A DNA stretch of 64,000 nucleotides from Onthophagus taurus (GCF_036711975.1 NC_091968.1:16058001-16122000); one strand, 5' to 3'; counted from the stretch's first letter, positions 10,031-20,990 are shown. A program made the numbers and translations. Notes: a model not told the origin generated them from the sequence alone.

Positions 10031-11430
10031 CTGATACAGAGCGAAGTTTTTTGTAAACTTTTTCTTAAGGATTATTTGTAAGGATTATTTAAATTTTTGG
10101 ACAAAATATGAAATGGAGGGTACTTTTATTTTTACCTTCACCGTTTTTACGAAAATTATCTATAATAACTTTTTGTGTTGGAAAAATATTAGAGACAGGT
10201 ACATCTATTTTTAAGTTTAATGTTTATGATGGCAATTATTAACAATAACTTTGTTCTTGTTTGGAGCGTTTCCTTTTTTTAAAGAATAAATTCTTGGAAA
10301 AAAATATCAATATCTTTATTCTTTTGTATTAAAGAAGAAGAAGGGGAAATACCGGTTCATTTTCGGGTACTACATATAAACCATTTTCGGCTCATTAACT
10401 TTACTTATGCTTTTAACATGGCTGAGGTAAGTTGGGTATTTGATCTATAACTTTAGATATTAATTTTTACTTTTTTAGAATACTGAATTGACTTTGTTTT
10501 ATCTTCATTCGCTGAAAGGAGAAGCTTTAGTTAACCGCCTGAGGGAATGGGGTGTCATTCCGAAGGAAGGCGAGTACAAGTGTTCCCTATGCGAGACTCC
10601 ACTTGTCTTACAACATCGCAGTAATGCTCCTGATGGCTACATTTGGGCGTGCAATGGACGTGTTTCCTTTCGTAAACAAAAGAAACGGAAGTGCGGTAAA
10701 GTTGTACCGTTCCGAAAAGGTACTTTTTTTACAAATTCTAAACTAGAAATTTGGCAAATTTTATGTTTCGTGTATTTGTGGGTGGAAAAGGCACCACTGA
10801 CGCTAATTGCAAAAATTACAAAAATGTCCTTGACGACTGCAGTTAGTTGGGCATCGTTTTGTAGAGAAGTTCTATTGGATAAGTATTTGCTGCACCCCGA
10901 AAAGTTAGGTGGTCCGGGCTCTATCGTTGAAATCGATGAGAGTAAATTCGGTAGAAGAAAATATCACCGAGGACGCCAAGTTGAAGGACAGTGGGTTTTC
11001 GGCGCATATGAACACGGGACAGGACGGGTGTTTATGGAAATCGTGGAGGAAAGGACTGCGGATACCCTGGTACCGATAATTCAAAAATATATTCTGCCTG
11101 GTACTACCATTGTTTCGGATTATTGGAAAGCCCACGATTGTTTAGAAAGGAACGGATATGTAGATTTAAGGGTTAGCCATTCGATTACTTTTAAGGATCC
11201 CGAATCTACGTCGCGTCTTGCGAAGAATCAACTCCCAGGAAACTTTGCACGACATATTTTCCACAAAACTTGTATAGGAAAGGGTGTTGAAAAGGCGGAG
11301 GAATTTTATCGTATTGCTGCAATGGTGTACGATCCCACCAAGCCAGCGCAGCAACGGGATCCAGAAGAAATCGTGGATGAGTATCCATCGGATAGCGCTG
11401 ATGATTAAAATAATTAAAATTTACCAATTT
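10031..11430 (+). mobile_element. Merlin DNA transposon, copy 2
   Basis: Same structure as copy 1 in the opposite orientation: about 350 bp of homologous 5' flank, a 9-nt first exon, a 52-nt intron, a 930-nt second exon and the shared 3' end AATTAAAATTTACCAAT. The two 5' sides face each other about 6.7 kb apart. Transposase coding differs at many sites, so they are separate older insertions and not a recent duplication. Confidence 0.75.
10418..11408 (+). CDS. Merlin transposase (IS1595/ISXO2-like DDE), copy 2
   Basis: Exons 10418-10426 and 10479-11408 with a 52-nt GT-AG intron give a 312-residue ORF starting MAENTELTLFYLHSLKG. It has an N-terminal zinc ribbon (KCSLCET; CNGR..KCG) and an ISXO2-like DDE core: Asp near residue 156 in EIDESKFGRRKYH, Asp near 217 in IVSDYWKAH. 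The expected HTN..IE..W third block is shortened: DPESTSRLAKNQLPGN keeps a Glu but lacks HTN and the Trp. The tail is acidic (EEIVDEYPSDSADD). Better preserved than copy 1 but probably defective. The ATG in exon 1 is supported by conservation in both copies. Confidence 0.87.
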
Positions 11431-11853
11431 ATAATAAGTCTTTTGATAAAGTCTGTTATTTTCGTTTCTAATATACTGTAATGTTTAAGAGTGTGCCCAT
11501 AAAATTTAAATTAGTTTTAATAGTTAAAAAGTAGTAATGATAATAATAAATAACACTGTATATTAATTTAATGAAAATAAGTTAGATTTAGACAAGAATT
11601 TTGTATAAAGAAATATTAATTTAATTCGAAATAATTAAAAATTGAAAAAAATATTCTATCTTTCTATTGGTGGTGGGAAAATGGATTATTAAAAAAGTCA
11701 TAGAAACAAAGCAACACCATCAATTTCTTGAATTCATTCTTCTCTTCCCCTTTCTTTTATTTATTTTTTTTTTCTTAATTTGTTATTTCTTCTGTTATAA
11801 TTCTTCCTTTAATTAATTTTGTAAATTAATAAATAGGATAATAAAAACTTGAA
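11431..11853. other. AT-rich stretch, no gene seen
   Basis: Sequence beyond the Merlin end with a pyrimidine-rich run at about 11735-11810. No coding, RNA or mobile-element signature recognised until the GC-rich LINE 5' end at about 11854. Confidence 0.45.
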
Positions 11854-13035
11854 CCGCGGGGGAGCTGGACCCTCACCGGGCGCGTCTCCAGGTGGCGGAT
11901 AGGGGAACGCTCGCTTCGGCGAGTATCGGGTTAACCCAACGCGGACCAACCAGCCGGACTTCTATAGTCTGTTTTTTTGCCAGGACCGGCACGGCACCGG
12001 CTTGTTACGTCTCTTGTTCTTCGTCTTCTTTTTCGTTTTTATGTGATTGGCACGTATTTTGGAAACCCTGGGAGTGCTGACGAAGCCTCCGGTGTCTCGG
12101 CCGGAGGTGGAGGAGGCTGATGTGAGCTTGCTCTGCCGAGGAGGGACTGGGTACGTGTCAGAGGCCAGCCACATCGGGCCCTGATCAGGTAGTGTAGAAT
12201 GGATGCGGAGGTCGGAATCCGCATTGCCCCGAATGAGTATCGATTCGTCCGTGTTTATCCGGAATCGATAAAATGAGGGTTGGGCCCCGGGGAACTGGGG
12301 TAGGTTTCTTTAACCGAGGGTATACCCGTTCCCAACCATTCTCAGCACGAAGCGCTGGTGAACCCAACAGAATGGAAAACTCAACAAGAAAAACCATTCA
12401 AGAGGCGCCCGCCTCTAAAAAACGGACAACTTGACGAACTCGGAAAAGGAGGTCACTCTCCGGTTCCTTGTCGTCAAGGCTTTGAACGGTTTGTCGTTCG
12501 ACAAACTTAGCCCATTCGTGTTACAGAAGCAACTATACGGATTGTTTGGAGAATTTAAGTCAATTACGAAAACCAGGGAAGGCTTGTTGGTTGAAACCGC
12601 GTCTGCGGTACAAGCTAAACGAGTTCTAGTCAGTAAGCGAATAGGAAACATAGATGTCGAAGTTAACCCGCATAGAACCTTAAATACCTCGAAAGGCATT
12701 GTGTACTGTCCCGACTTGTTGAACTGCTCCTTGGAAGAAATCCAGGCGGAATTGAAGCTCCAAGGGGTAATTGACGTGAGGAGGATCAAGTCCAAGAGAG
12801 AGGGTGTTCTTAGCGACACCCCCAATCACATACTCACGTTCAACAGCCCTATTTTGCCGAAAAAAGTGAAAGCGGCGTATTACTCATTGGATGTTAGGCT
12901 TTACATACCTGCTCCAATGAGAGGAGTCTGACAAGAGGAAACGTGAAGGAGCTTTAAGCTCCTCGACTGACGACTTGTCGGAAAACTCTACCGACAATAC
13001 TCGCAAAAAGAAGAAGGGGTGGTAGAAGGGAAGGC
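11854..13035 (+). mobile_element. I/R1-like LINE, 5' end plus broken ORF1
   Basis: A sharp change to GC-rich DNA at about 11854 (CCGCGGGGGAGCTGGACCC, GGCGCGTCTCCAGGTGGCGG) resembles the 5' UTR of insect I/R1-superfamily LINEs. It is followed by an ORF1. No ORF2 is present: the element stops at about 13035 and a Polinton scrap and tandem repeats follow. Keeping the 5' end while losing the 3' end is the opposite of usual LINE truncation, so later deletion or rearrangement is likely. Confidence 0.6.
12372..13023 (+). pseudogene. LINE ORF1 (gag-like) with frameshift and internal deletion
   Basis: The likely start is ATG 12372 (MENSTRKTIQEAPASKKRTT), which hits a stop; the next frame at 12431 continues TNSEKEVTLRFLVVKALNG, so a one-base shift lies near the A-run at 12416-12420. 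The 166-codon frame has the RNA-binding half of an I/Jockey-type ORF1 (LSPFVLQKQLYGLFG, IVYCPDLLNCSLEEIQAEL, GVIDVRRIKSKREG, VRLYIPAPMR). The CCHC zinc knuckles that should follow YIPAPMR are missing. After a stop, a Lys-rich tail (KRKREGALSSSTDDLSENS) resembles the ORF1 C-terminus, so the knuckle region appears deleted. Confidence 0.7.
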
Positions 13036-13098
13036 CTCGTAACGTTACGACGCGATCGTAAATTACGCGCTCCAAGACGAGGTCGACCTGCGGTTTTA

Positions 13099-13205
13099 CC
13101 AGTATGAATATCATCCCAACTAGTGACTAATCTCACATCAACGTTTTTCATCGTCTTGCCAAATACAGAATTATTCATTAATTTAATAAAATCTTTTTCA
13201 GAACA
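13099..13205 (-). pseudogene. Polinton/Maverick-type DNA polymerase B fragment
   Basis: The minus-strand frame reads SEKDFIKLMNNSVFGKTMKNVDVRLVTSWDD. The block KLMNNSVFGKTMENV....VRLVT is characteristic of protein-primed type B DNA polymerases of Polintons/Mavericks and related virus-like elements. Only about 35 codons survive; compared with the family pattern, about three residues are missing after KNV. No other Polinton gene (integrase, ATPase, capsid) was found nearby, so this is an isolated scrap at the edge of the tandem repeat. Confidence 0.65.
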
Positions 13206-13900
13206 TACGCTAGCCGAGGCCACAGAGGTACCACAATTGAAATCGTCAACAGTCATTATAAAGAAAGTAGCAAGCAACTGTATTGCAGTGCCTCTTCCAC
13301 GATCTCAGCGTCTAACATATTTCTAAGCCATTAGAAATAAAACTTCATTACCAAGGAAGGCAACAGGTATTTGCATAAGTAGCTCACGAAGTATTGTTAC
13401 CAACAAAGAAAATGCGAAAACCGAGATTGTTTGCAACCTAAGCGTCATAATTGAAGTCGTTAACGCTCATTATGTCCAGAAGACAGCAAGTAACAGTCTC
13501 CATTGTGGAGCATCGGCCGCAAGTGACCTTGACATCTAACTTATTTCTAAACCATTAGAAATAAAACTTTGTACCCTTGAATATGAAATAGGTATTTGCA
13601 TAAGTAGCTCACAAAGTATTATTAGCAAGTAAGAAATGAAACCTGAGGCCGCTTAGGGCTGAGGCGCGATAATTGAAGTTGTTGATCCAAAAAACAGGAA
13701 GTAACAGGGTGTTTCAATGATATTGTGTATCGTAGTTGTATGTTGTTTGAAATAAAACTTGGTAACTTTTGAATGCAATAATTGTATACTAAGTGGCTAG
13801 GGTGGCCGACGCCAAAGTATTAAGTTTGCTAGGTATTATTGTCAGCGAGGAAGAGGTTAAAGTCGTAGTGTAAGTCGTCAAGTAATCGTCTCAACTACTA

Positions 13901-14982
13901 CACAGGAAAAAATCGTGTCGTGTAAAAATTTTAGAGTAGTTGGTAAAAAGAATTAGAGTAAAAATTGTAATATCACATGGTAAAAATAACTCTAATGTAC
14001 ACTATATTTAATATTAATATAGAGTTCATATATTATTCACTTAATAGAGTAGTTTTTACAGTTCTCTAAAGGAGAGTTCTTTTTTACTTATGTTAGTGAA
14101 GTTATGTAATATATAAAACATTAAATTTTACACTAGACGTGTACTTTTCCTTCGGGTACTTCGTAGGCACCGCACTATTTTGCTCGGGATTACTCGTCGG
14201 TACCACGTGATTAACATGTGGTGTGATACAGCTAAAATTTAACGGTCATTTACTAAACGAGTCGGAACTCGACAGCGTCTCGAGACCTGATTTACGCGAT
14301 ATAAAAAGAAAGAACGATTATTTTTATTTTAATTATGTTTGCCAAACATTCGTGTTGTGAAATTAGTGGAACTTCCGGAAGATTTTACGTACGAGTTCCT
14401 TGCGAAGATTGGTAAGTATGTACAACTATACATGCAGAAAACTTATAGAAGACTCATTAGATGCAGTTTTCATGGTGACTCGGTGGAAACTTTAAAATGG
14501 ATTAAGTATGGTTATATAAAAAGAATTTAATTTTTTTAAAATTTAAGATATAACAATATATTACAAGTAAAAATAAAAAGAAATATATTTATAATTTTAA
14601 TTTTTATTACAAACCTAAAACCTTCCTAAAAATATTCTATACTTCCTATTAAAAATTAACACTAATAAGTGAAAGATACACACTATTTAGTGATATTTTG
14701 TCACTTAATAGAGTAAAATTAGAGCGAATTTTTAATAATTTACACTGATTAGATTAGAAATGTATCTAATTAGAGTCACGACAACATCTAGTTAGATTAC
14801 ATATAATACACTGTTATAGAGTAACGAGTTTACACTATTTAATAAACACCATGTTTCACTATTTAGTGTAAAATTTTAATCTATTCACCTACACTATATA
14901 GTGCAAAAAAATAACTCTAAATATATTGGACCGATCTGAACCATGTTTTAGAGTTGATTTGTACTCTATATTTTTTCCTGTG
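13901..14982. mobile_element. unassigned 1,082-bp TIR transposon
   Basis: Perfect 13-bp inverted termini CACAGGAAAAAAT (13901-13913; reverse complement 14970-14982) with TA duplications (13899-13900, 14983-14984). Removing it restores the fourth tandem-repeat unit, so the boundaries are firm. Roughly 250 bp inside each end is packed with short motifs in both orientations (AGAGTAA/TTACTCT, ACTCTAAT, CACTATTTAGTG), a subterminal pattern typical of transposase-binding sites. The middle is less AT-rich and carries a 63-codon ORF. I do not recognise the family. Confidence 0.8.
14339..14530 (+). CDS. small unassigned ORF inside the 1,082-bp element
   Basis: A 63-codon open frame (PNIRVVKLVELPEDFTYEFL .. 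RRLIRCSFHGDS) in the GC-richer centre of the TIR element. No ATG opens this frame: an ATG at 14335 is in another frame and reaches a stop after 26 codons. GGTAAGT at about 14411 could be a splice donor, so this may be an exon piece. No domain recognised. Confidence 0.25.
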   Translation: MPNIRVVKLVELPEDFTYEFLAKIGKYVQLYMQKTYRRLIRCSFHGDSVETLKWIKYGYIKRI

Positions 14983-15267
14983 TATGCATTGGCCGCAAGC
15001 GCCCTCGACATTTATCATCTCAATAAACCATTAGAATTTCTTCTTCCTACAATTCTACAAATGCAATGAGAAATTATAGTATTCTTAGTTCAAACAATCC
15101 AATAAATAAAAAAATAGTACTTTGGCGTAAATAGGAACGATTAGTTAGTGATTTCCATAAATATATTAATAATTAATTTACACAACAATATCACGTTTAC
15201 AAGACAATTCGAAAGCGACAATAAATTAAGCTTCTTGGATTTTACAATGTTCTTTTTCTTCCTTCTG

Positions 15268-15787
15268 TATAGGGTGTCGCAGCGAAACCGGTCATTAGAC
15301 GTTTCTGGGGTTCTGGCCAAAATAGAAATTTGGGAATTCAGATTCAAGTATAATCAATTGCGTTCTCTTCGAGTAAAATATTTTCAGACTTCTAGCACTT
15401 CCGGTATAACCTGACGTGCTAGAAATACAATATAAATAAACTTAACTGTGAGGAAACTTCCAAAAACTTTAATTTTCAAAGAGTAAAGTGCCCTTTAGAG
15501 AGTTGTTCTAATGAAAATAATAGCTGTTCCAGATTGCGTTAGCTATAATAAGTATATATTTGTAATATGGAATTGATAATAGAAATACTATGGTCACAGC
15601 AATCAACTAGACATTTCGGCAGTTTTTGAGAAAAAAAAATTAATCCAAAATTTTCCGCCATTTTTGGAAGGGTGTAGCTCCTTATTGGAGCCGAAGTCGC
15701 CCATGGTTCATATATCAAAGTACCCATAAAATTGCCTAAAGAATCACCCCCTCAAGTTTGGGCACGTCATTCAGATACACCCTGTAT
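15268..15787. mobile_element. mariner-type MITE (AGGGTGT ends)
   Basis: The left end TATAGGGTGTCGCAGCGAAAC and the right end GATACACCCTGTATG are imperfect inverted termini. The left 150 bp (GACGTTTCTGGGGTTCTGG, CTTCCGGTATAA) recur inverted at 44690-44868, so both belong to one family. No intact ORF. Confidence 0.5.
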
Positions 15788-15901
15788 GTATAAATATACA
15801 GAGTCCGCTAAAAAGTCAGCACAGTACATTTTTGAAAATTTGTTTACATGAGATGTTCATCCCAATCTTTCGTTATCACCATCTCCATCCATATATATTT
15901 T

Positions 15902-16500
15902 ATGTATTTGCTTTTACACACAGCACCACCAAGCGATAATATCGAAAAACGTTTCAAACAAAAATTATTGCTAATTTAATTCACAACAAATGTTATTCGA
16001 AAAAGTTTTTGATACAACCAATAATTATTAAGATAACTACAAAAATGTCATTTTCTTAATCAGCGTACAGCGCCACCTTGTGGAATTATAAAAAATATTT
16101 ATTAAGAATATCGATTTAAAATTAAATTCTAAGCAACATTTATTTGAAAGATTTTTTGATGTAATCAACACATCGTCCTCTATGAAAATATAAAGTCAAA
16201 AAATATACAGGATGATTTCTATTTTTTTTTTAATTTTTAATTTTCTTTGTGTAACGTTAAGCGAAGTTGTTATTGAAGAAATTTTGAACCAGTTTTGATT
16301 AAAATATTAACAGTAACAGAAAAATATTCATTTTATATCTATAAACAGCCAACATTTTATGTATTTGCTTTTATACCAGTACACAGCGCCACCAAGCGAT
16401 AACATCGAAAAATGTTTCAAACAAAAATTATTGCTAATTTAATTCTAAACAAATATTATTCGAAAAAGTTTTTGATACAACCCATAATTATTGAGATAAC
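15902..16500. repeat. direct repeat pair beside piggyBac
   Basis: A block of about 140 bp occurs at 15902-16040 and 16354-16500 (TTATGTATTTGCTTTTA, GCGCCACCAAGCGATAA-type, AAAGTTTTTGATACAACC). The second copy supplies the last codons and stop of the piggyBac reading frame, so the transposon's true C-terminus has been replaced by repeat sequence. The DNA between the copies shows no gene. Confidence 0.65.
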
Positions 16501-17870
16501 ATCGTAGGCTCTGAAGTATTTGATTTGTTAGTTGAGTCTGCTGTGTCGTCACTTTCAGAATCTGTTGATGATAAATCGGATATCCACGTAATTGCCGCCT
16601 TAAGAATTGCTTATATGTCAACTTCAATGTTGTGTACGTTTTAAATGCATTAAAAAGCGCACAATTGATTAAAAACATTACTACTCGTTTGGTCCACTTC
16701 TTCGTTTTTCTAAAAATAGAGTAATAAGACAGATATTGATCTGCGCGATCTACACCCTTCATACACTTGTTGTAATCAATTATTGACTCAGGCTTTTGAA
16801 TTGATATATGTGATCTTCTATTTACACTTCCGGATTCCATTATGCGCGCCGAATGTATCGTCGATATCATGTTTACATTTCGTTTACCGTTATTCCATAT
16901 TTGTAACAGAATATCGTGTTTTCTACGAAATGTAGTTTGACCATTTGAAAGGGTTAGTTTTTGGAGACATTGAGGAAGACCTCTCGATACCCGTACTTTA
17001 ATTTGCAAGAGAAGTTATGGCTGAACTTCTATGGACGCTGTTGTAATAATTGTCTTGATAAAGGTGATCCCAAATATTTTTATAAGGATCAATAACTTGT
17101 AGAATAGTGTTTTCTAATTTCATTACTTGGCAAGCATACACCTCAAAATTACAAACGTATCCCGTGTGAGCTTCACAGACTGCTCTCACAAGTATGCCAT
17201 ACTTTACAATTTTCGCGGGATTGTAGGTTCTGAATGACAGTCTTCCCCGCCACGGAATAATACATTCATCTAATGATAATTGCTGACAAGGTTTATATAC
17301 ATCCATAAATCTATTCTTTAAATAATTTATAACTGGTTGAACTTTTACAAGTCTGTTTGAATTTGTGGGTATATCTTCATTCATTACAAAAGTGCCAGCT
17401 CTGCAGTATCTGCATAAATCTGGTTCGGCTCATTACTTTAGAAAAAAACGGAGTTTCGATGCTTGGGTCAGTTGACCAGTAATCGTGAAGTCTGTCTTTT
17501 TTTACTTGTCCCATTAGAACAATTAGACCTAAAATTTTTTTTATTTCTGGCAACGTAATATCCATCCATTTCTTCTTTACAATGTCCATTACACTTTCTT
17601 CGTGTTTTGGTAGAATTTTTATACCTGGGCTGCCTTCGAAAGATTCCAAAATAATTCATTTTCATTTGTTGACCACGTCTCGATGTTTACTTCAGCAATG
17701 TCATCATTATCACTTTCTGAATCACTAGATTGCAGTGACAATAATTTGCGCGGCTTCCGAATGTTTATAGAAGAATCACTGCTATCACCATCACTATCAC
17801 TTTCTGAATAACAACTATAGTCTGACAAAGTATCTAAGCAAAACTTTTCATCTGGACGATCTTTATCCAT
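16445..17870 (-). pseudogene. piggyBac transposase, frameshifted
   Basis: Four minus-strand frames in order: 17619-17870 (acidic N-terminus MDKDRPDEKFCLDTLSDYS, Ser/Asp-rich), 17377-17649 (KKILGLIVLMGQVKKDRLHDYW), 16998-17384 (LSLDECIIPWRGRLSFRTYNP with first Asp; LYQDNYYNSV with second Asp), 16445-17008 (YNKCMKGVDRADQYLSYYS with third Asp). These are the three catalytic Asp blocks of the piggyBac (DDE_Tnp_1_7) family. At least two frameshifts break it and the C-terminal Cys-rich finger is missing, so it is dead. TTAA-flanked ends were not located. Confidence 0.88.
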
Positions 17871-17939
17871 TGTAAACGGTAAAAAGTAAAAATATTATAA
17901 TTCGTAAGGATATGGAGAGGACAGCTAACAGCTAACTAC

Positions 17940-18737
17940 TAGGGGAGAGCGGGGCAAAACGGGGTGGAGGGCAAGACGGGGCTTTTGCAATTACTGCCAC
18001 GGTAGGTGTAGCAACCTAGTGGAAAATAGGTGACTAGTAATAAATGGCTGGTGCTGTGTGAGTGTCGGATCGAGCTTGCAGCCATTTCGAACAAACCATT
18101 CGGAGTGTACCCATCAAAATGTGTTTTTCACCTGTGCTGATGTAATTTTTCGTTGTTTTTAGACGTGAAAGGTAAGTGAAGTAATTTTTTATCGTACTAT
18201 TAAGTATTATTATCAGATAAAGCGTTTTTTTAGGAATAAATTAATGCATGAAATAACCTAATAGAATATATCCTTTGTTCTATAATGTTAACCTAACTTA
18301 AAAATTGTCCCTGGGGGCAAGACGGGGTTCTCAGTGGGAGGGTCGTTTGCTTGGTTTGACTTGTAATGAGGTAAACCGACTGGCATACCAGTTAGCAGTG
18401 AGAAATAACAAGCGGCATAATTTTAACCAAACTAAAGAATCAGCCGGAAAGGATTGGCTTAGAGGATTTTTGCAAAGAAACCCAAGTTTATCATTTAGGA
18501 AACCTGAGCAAACCTCCGCAACTAAGGCCATGGCTTTTAACAAAGTTAACGTATCCCAATTCTTTGGTTTATTAGGGGAAGTATATGACCAGCACAAATT
18601 TACAGCAGATCGAATCTACAACTGCGATGAAAGTGGGATTTCTGCTGTTTCAAAGAATACTTCCAAAATACTGGCAACAAAAGGGAGGAAACAAGTAGGT
18701 TCATTATCATCTGCCGAAAGGGGAAAAGTGCAGCTGG
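17940..18737 (+). mobile_element. pogo-like transposon, 5' part
   Basis: Begins with AGGGGAGAGCGGGGCAAAAC and repeats of GGGCAAGACGGGG, a terminal sequence type seen on insect pogo/Tigger-like elements. It carries a leader with a possible small intron (GTAAGTGAAG at about 18172) and the N-terminal half of a transposase. It is cut at about 18737 by LINE B; no continuation was seen beyond that LINE. Confidence 0.6.
18330..18737 (+). pseudogene. pogo-like transposase N-terminus (CENPB-HTH and start of DDE)
   Basis: Reads GLTCNEVNRLAYQLAVRNN, AGKDWLRGFLQRNPSLSFRKPE (CENP-B-type helix-turn-helix), FNKVNVSQFFGLL, then IYNCDESGIS (first catalytic Asp) and GRKQVGSLSSAERG. These are strongly diagnostic of pogo/Tigger/Jerky-type transposases. 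The frame then runs directly into LINE B sequence (from about IWNKVRGLGAMTDG), so the 295-codon ORF is a chimera of two elements and not a real protein. The N-terminal first HTH is missing. Confidence 0.82.
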
Positions 18738-18739
18738 AG

Positions 18740-20356
18740 ATATGGAATAAAGTTAGAGGACTTGGGGCTATGACGGATGGCAGGGCGTCGTCCTTACCGT
18801 CGAATTTGCAGAATCCTGTCCGTATTAACAGTTATTTTGTAGATAGCGTAAAAGAGCTTGTGCATAGTTTGCCGTCTGTTAATTTGGATTTTTATAAGCA
18901 TAATGCATGTCAAAATCAATTTGTATTTAAAAATGTAAATGAGGCAGAGGTGCGGTCTATTCTGGCTTCTATCACATCTGCTTCAGTTGGGTGTGATGGT
19001 ATTTCCATAGGAATGATACGTCTCTGCTGTCCGTTGATTTTGCCGTATCTGACTCATTTTCTCAATTGTTGTCTTTTAGAGAGTAACTTCCTTGTGCTTT
19101 GGAAGCAAGGGATAGTTATTCCTTTGGCAAAGGTTGATGATCCCAAGCAATTGAAAGATAAGACCAATAAGTATTTTTCCAACGTTATCTAAGGTGCTTG
19201 AAAAAATTATGAAGCAGCAGTTGGTGAGTTACGTGGAGAGTAATGGCTTGTTGCCTCAGGAGCAATCTGGCTTTCGAAGTGGCTATAGTTGTACAACTGC
19301 AATGTTGCGCCTAACGGATGACATTCTTACGAACACGGACAATGCTGTAGTCTTCCTGGATTTTTCTAAAGCGTTTGATACCGTTAATCATGCAGATTTG
19401 TATGAGAGTCTGTATGATTTGGGGCTGAGTTCAGAGGCGGTATCTTTGTTGGGTGACTATCTCTGCGATAGGTCTCAAAGGGTAAGGATCGGTGATGATT
19501 TGTCTCACACAATTAGAGTTTTCAATGGTGTACCACAGAGTTCGGTGTTGGGACCTCTCTTGTTCTCTTTGTACACTTCGCAGTTTAGTAAACAATATTG
19601 TAAAGTCAATATGTATACTGATGATATACAGTGTTATCTGTCCTTTCATGAAAATGATAAGAATCTAGCACAGATGCGTATTAATGAGGACCTGTCTACT
19701 ATATTTAATATTGCGACGTTTCTTAAACTAAAGATTAATCCTGATAAGTCTGCATGTGTATGTTTCGGGAGAGGGAGAGAGGTCTCAGGGCTGAGCTTGG
19801 ATCTTAATATTCATATAAATGGTTCAAGAATCAATGTTGTTAAGGAAACAAAATGCCTGGGTTTAACAATAGATAATACCTTCAGATTTAAAGCTCAAAT
19901 TAATATTTACATGAGAAGATCGTATCCATGTTTAAGAAAGCTTTATCCTCACCGATCCGTTCTTTCGATAAAATTAAAAAACAGTTATGTGATTCTCTTG
20001 TGTTGTCTCACTTCAACTTTATGGTGCCTGTGTATCATCCTGCTATAGATGTGCTTACATCGAATCGCATACAAAAAGTTCAAAATAGCTTTCCTTAGGT
20101 TCATTTTTGGAATCCGGAAGTATGACAGAATCTCACACAAACTTAAAGATGTTGGGTGGCACAGAATGGATATCCGCCGGGAGTTGCACAGTTTAGTTTT
20201 GCTTCATAAAATCGTCACAACACATATACCGACATACTTGTATGAGAAAATTACTTTTAAAAGGGCTAACATTGCTCTACAAACGAGATTAAATATGGTA
20301 TATATCCACCAAAATACAGAACCTCTTTGTTTCACAGATCTTTTATGTATCACATA
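18740..20356 (+). pseudogene. LINE B reverse transcriptase, two frameshifts
   Basis: RT motifs: GCDGISIGMIRLCCP, LWKQGIVIPLAK; then after a one-base shift near 19160 the phase changes and RPISIFPTLSKVLEKIM is read; QSGFRSGYSCTTAML, VVFLDFSKAFDTVNHADL (catalytic Asp), NGVPQSSVLGPLLFSLYTSQF, and MYTDDIQ, where the usual YADD Ala is Thr. A second shift near 20040 precedes the C-terminal block (RISHKLKDVGWHRMDIRREL, PTYLYEKITFKR). Related to LINE C on the minus strand at 55-57.5 kb but clearly diverged. Confidence 0.87.
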
Positions 20357-20990
20357 TACAGGGTGAGTCAATAGTGCGGGGACGGAAGATAGTGGCTATA
20401 CTATTGAAAATAAAAGAAATGTTTTTATGCCATCATATATTACCATCAAAGCTGTATCGATTAAAATTATTTTCAGCTATACAGGGTGTTTCACTATTCC
20501 AGGACCATACTCAACTTCATTTTTTTAAATGGAACGCTATGTATTTTTTTACATATTCTGATTTGCTGTCTTAAATGCTACGACTGCATATCTTGTTTTT
20601 AAATTTTGAATGCAAGGTTGCCAAGTTATTATTTTTTTTGTGAAAAAGTTTGAAAATTCAGGTGGTCACTTAAAATTCGTTATCTGCATTAATATTGAAT
20701 ATTGAAGATTGCAATTTGGGGTGTCGATAAACAAAGCTTGGGTCTTTCGAACACTGTTCATACTATTGGATATCATTGTACAGGGTGTTTAGCAAAAGCG
20801 ATTAATTTATGCAATGTTTGGAGAACCATAACTTTGTTATTTTAAATGGAACACCCCGTATTTTTCTAAGGTTTCGGATAGCCTTATTAATTATCTTTCA
20901 TTTTTGTTAAGCATATGGTATCTCTAATACGTGTACTTTTTGAGAAAATTAGACTGCTTTAAAAATGTCGGCATAAACGTGATTTATTAA
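20357..20990 (+). repeat. left long TIR with nested CAGGGTG ends
   Basis: Besides the outer end, two more TACAGGGTGTTT-type ends lie inside this arm, at about 20480 and 20779, and are mirrored in the right arm. It looks like three shorter termini stacked in one repeat. The 66-codon frame here is a shadow. Confidence 0.8.

Larger units (their letters stand above)
13212..15080. repeat. approx. 190-220 bp tandem repeat (4 units), interrupted
   Basis: Units begin with a CCGAGGC-like motif and ATTGAAGTCGTTAACG-like block at about 13237, 13451, 13671 and (degenerate) 13858. Later in the unit come CGGCCGCAAGTGACCTTGAC, TTTCTAAACCATTAGAAATA and GTATTTGCATAAGTAGCTCA. Periods are about 214, 220 and 187 bp. 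The fourth unit is split by the 13901-14982 element and resumes at 14985 with GGCCGCAAGCGCCCTCGAC. The CCGAGG..GCTTGCGGC motif also occurs at about 63240. Confidence 0.75.

Noticed and set aside
12954..13277. 107-codon minus-strand ORF as a whole gene
   Set aside because: Only about 35 codons match DNA polymerase B; the rest is antisense of LINE and tandem-repeat sequence.
18305..19192. 295-codon ORF as a single novel protein
   Set aside because: A chance in-frame join of a pogo-like transposase N-terminus and a 5'-truncated LINE.
20374..20574. 66-codon ORF, repeated identically on the minus strand at 22712-22912
   Set aside because: Both lie in the mirrored long TIRs of the mariner element. 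The identity reflects the inverted repeat, not two genes.
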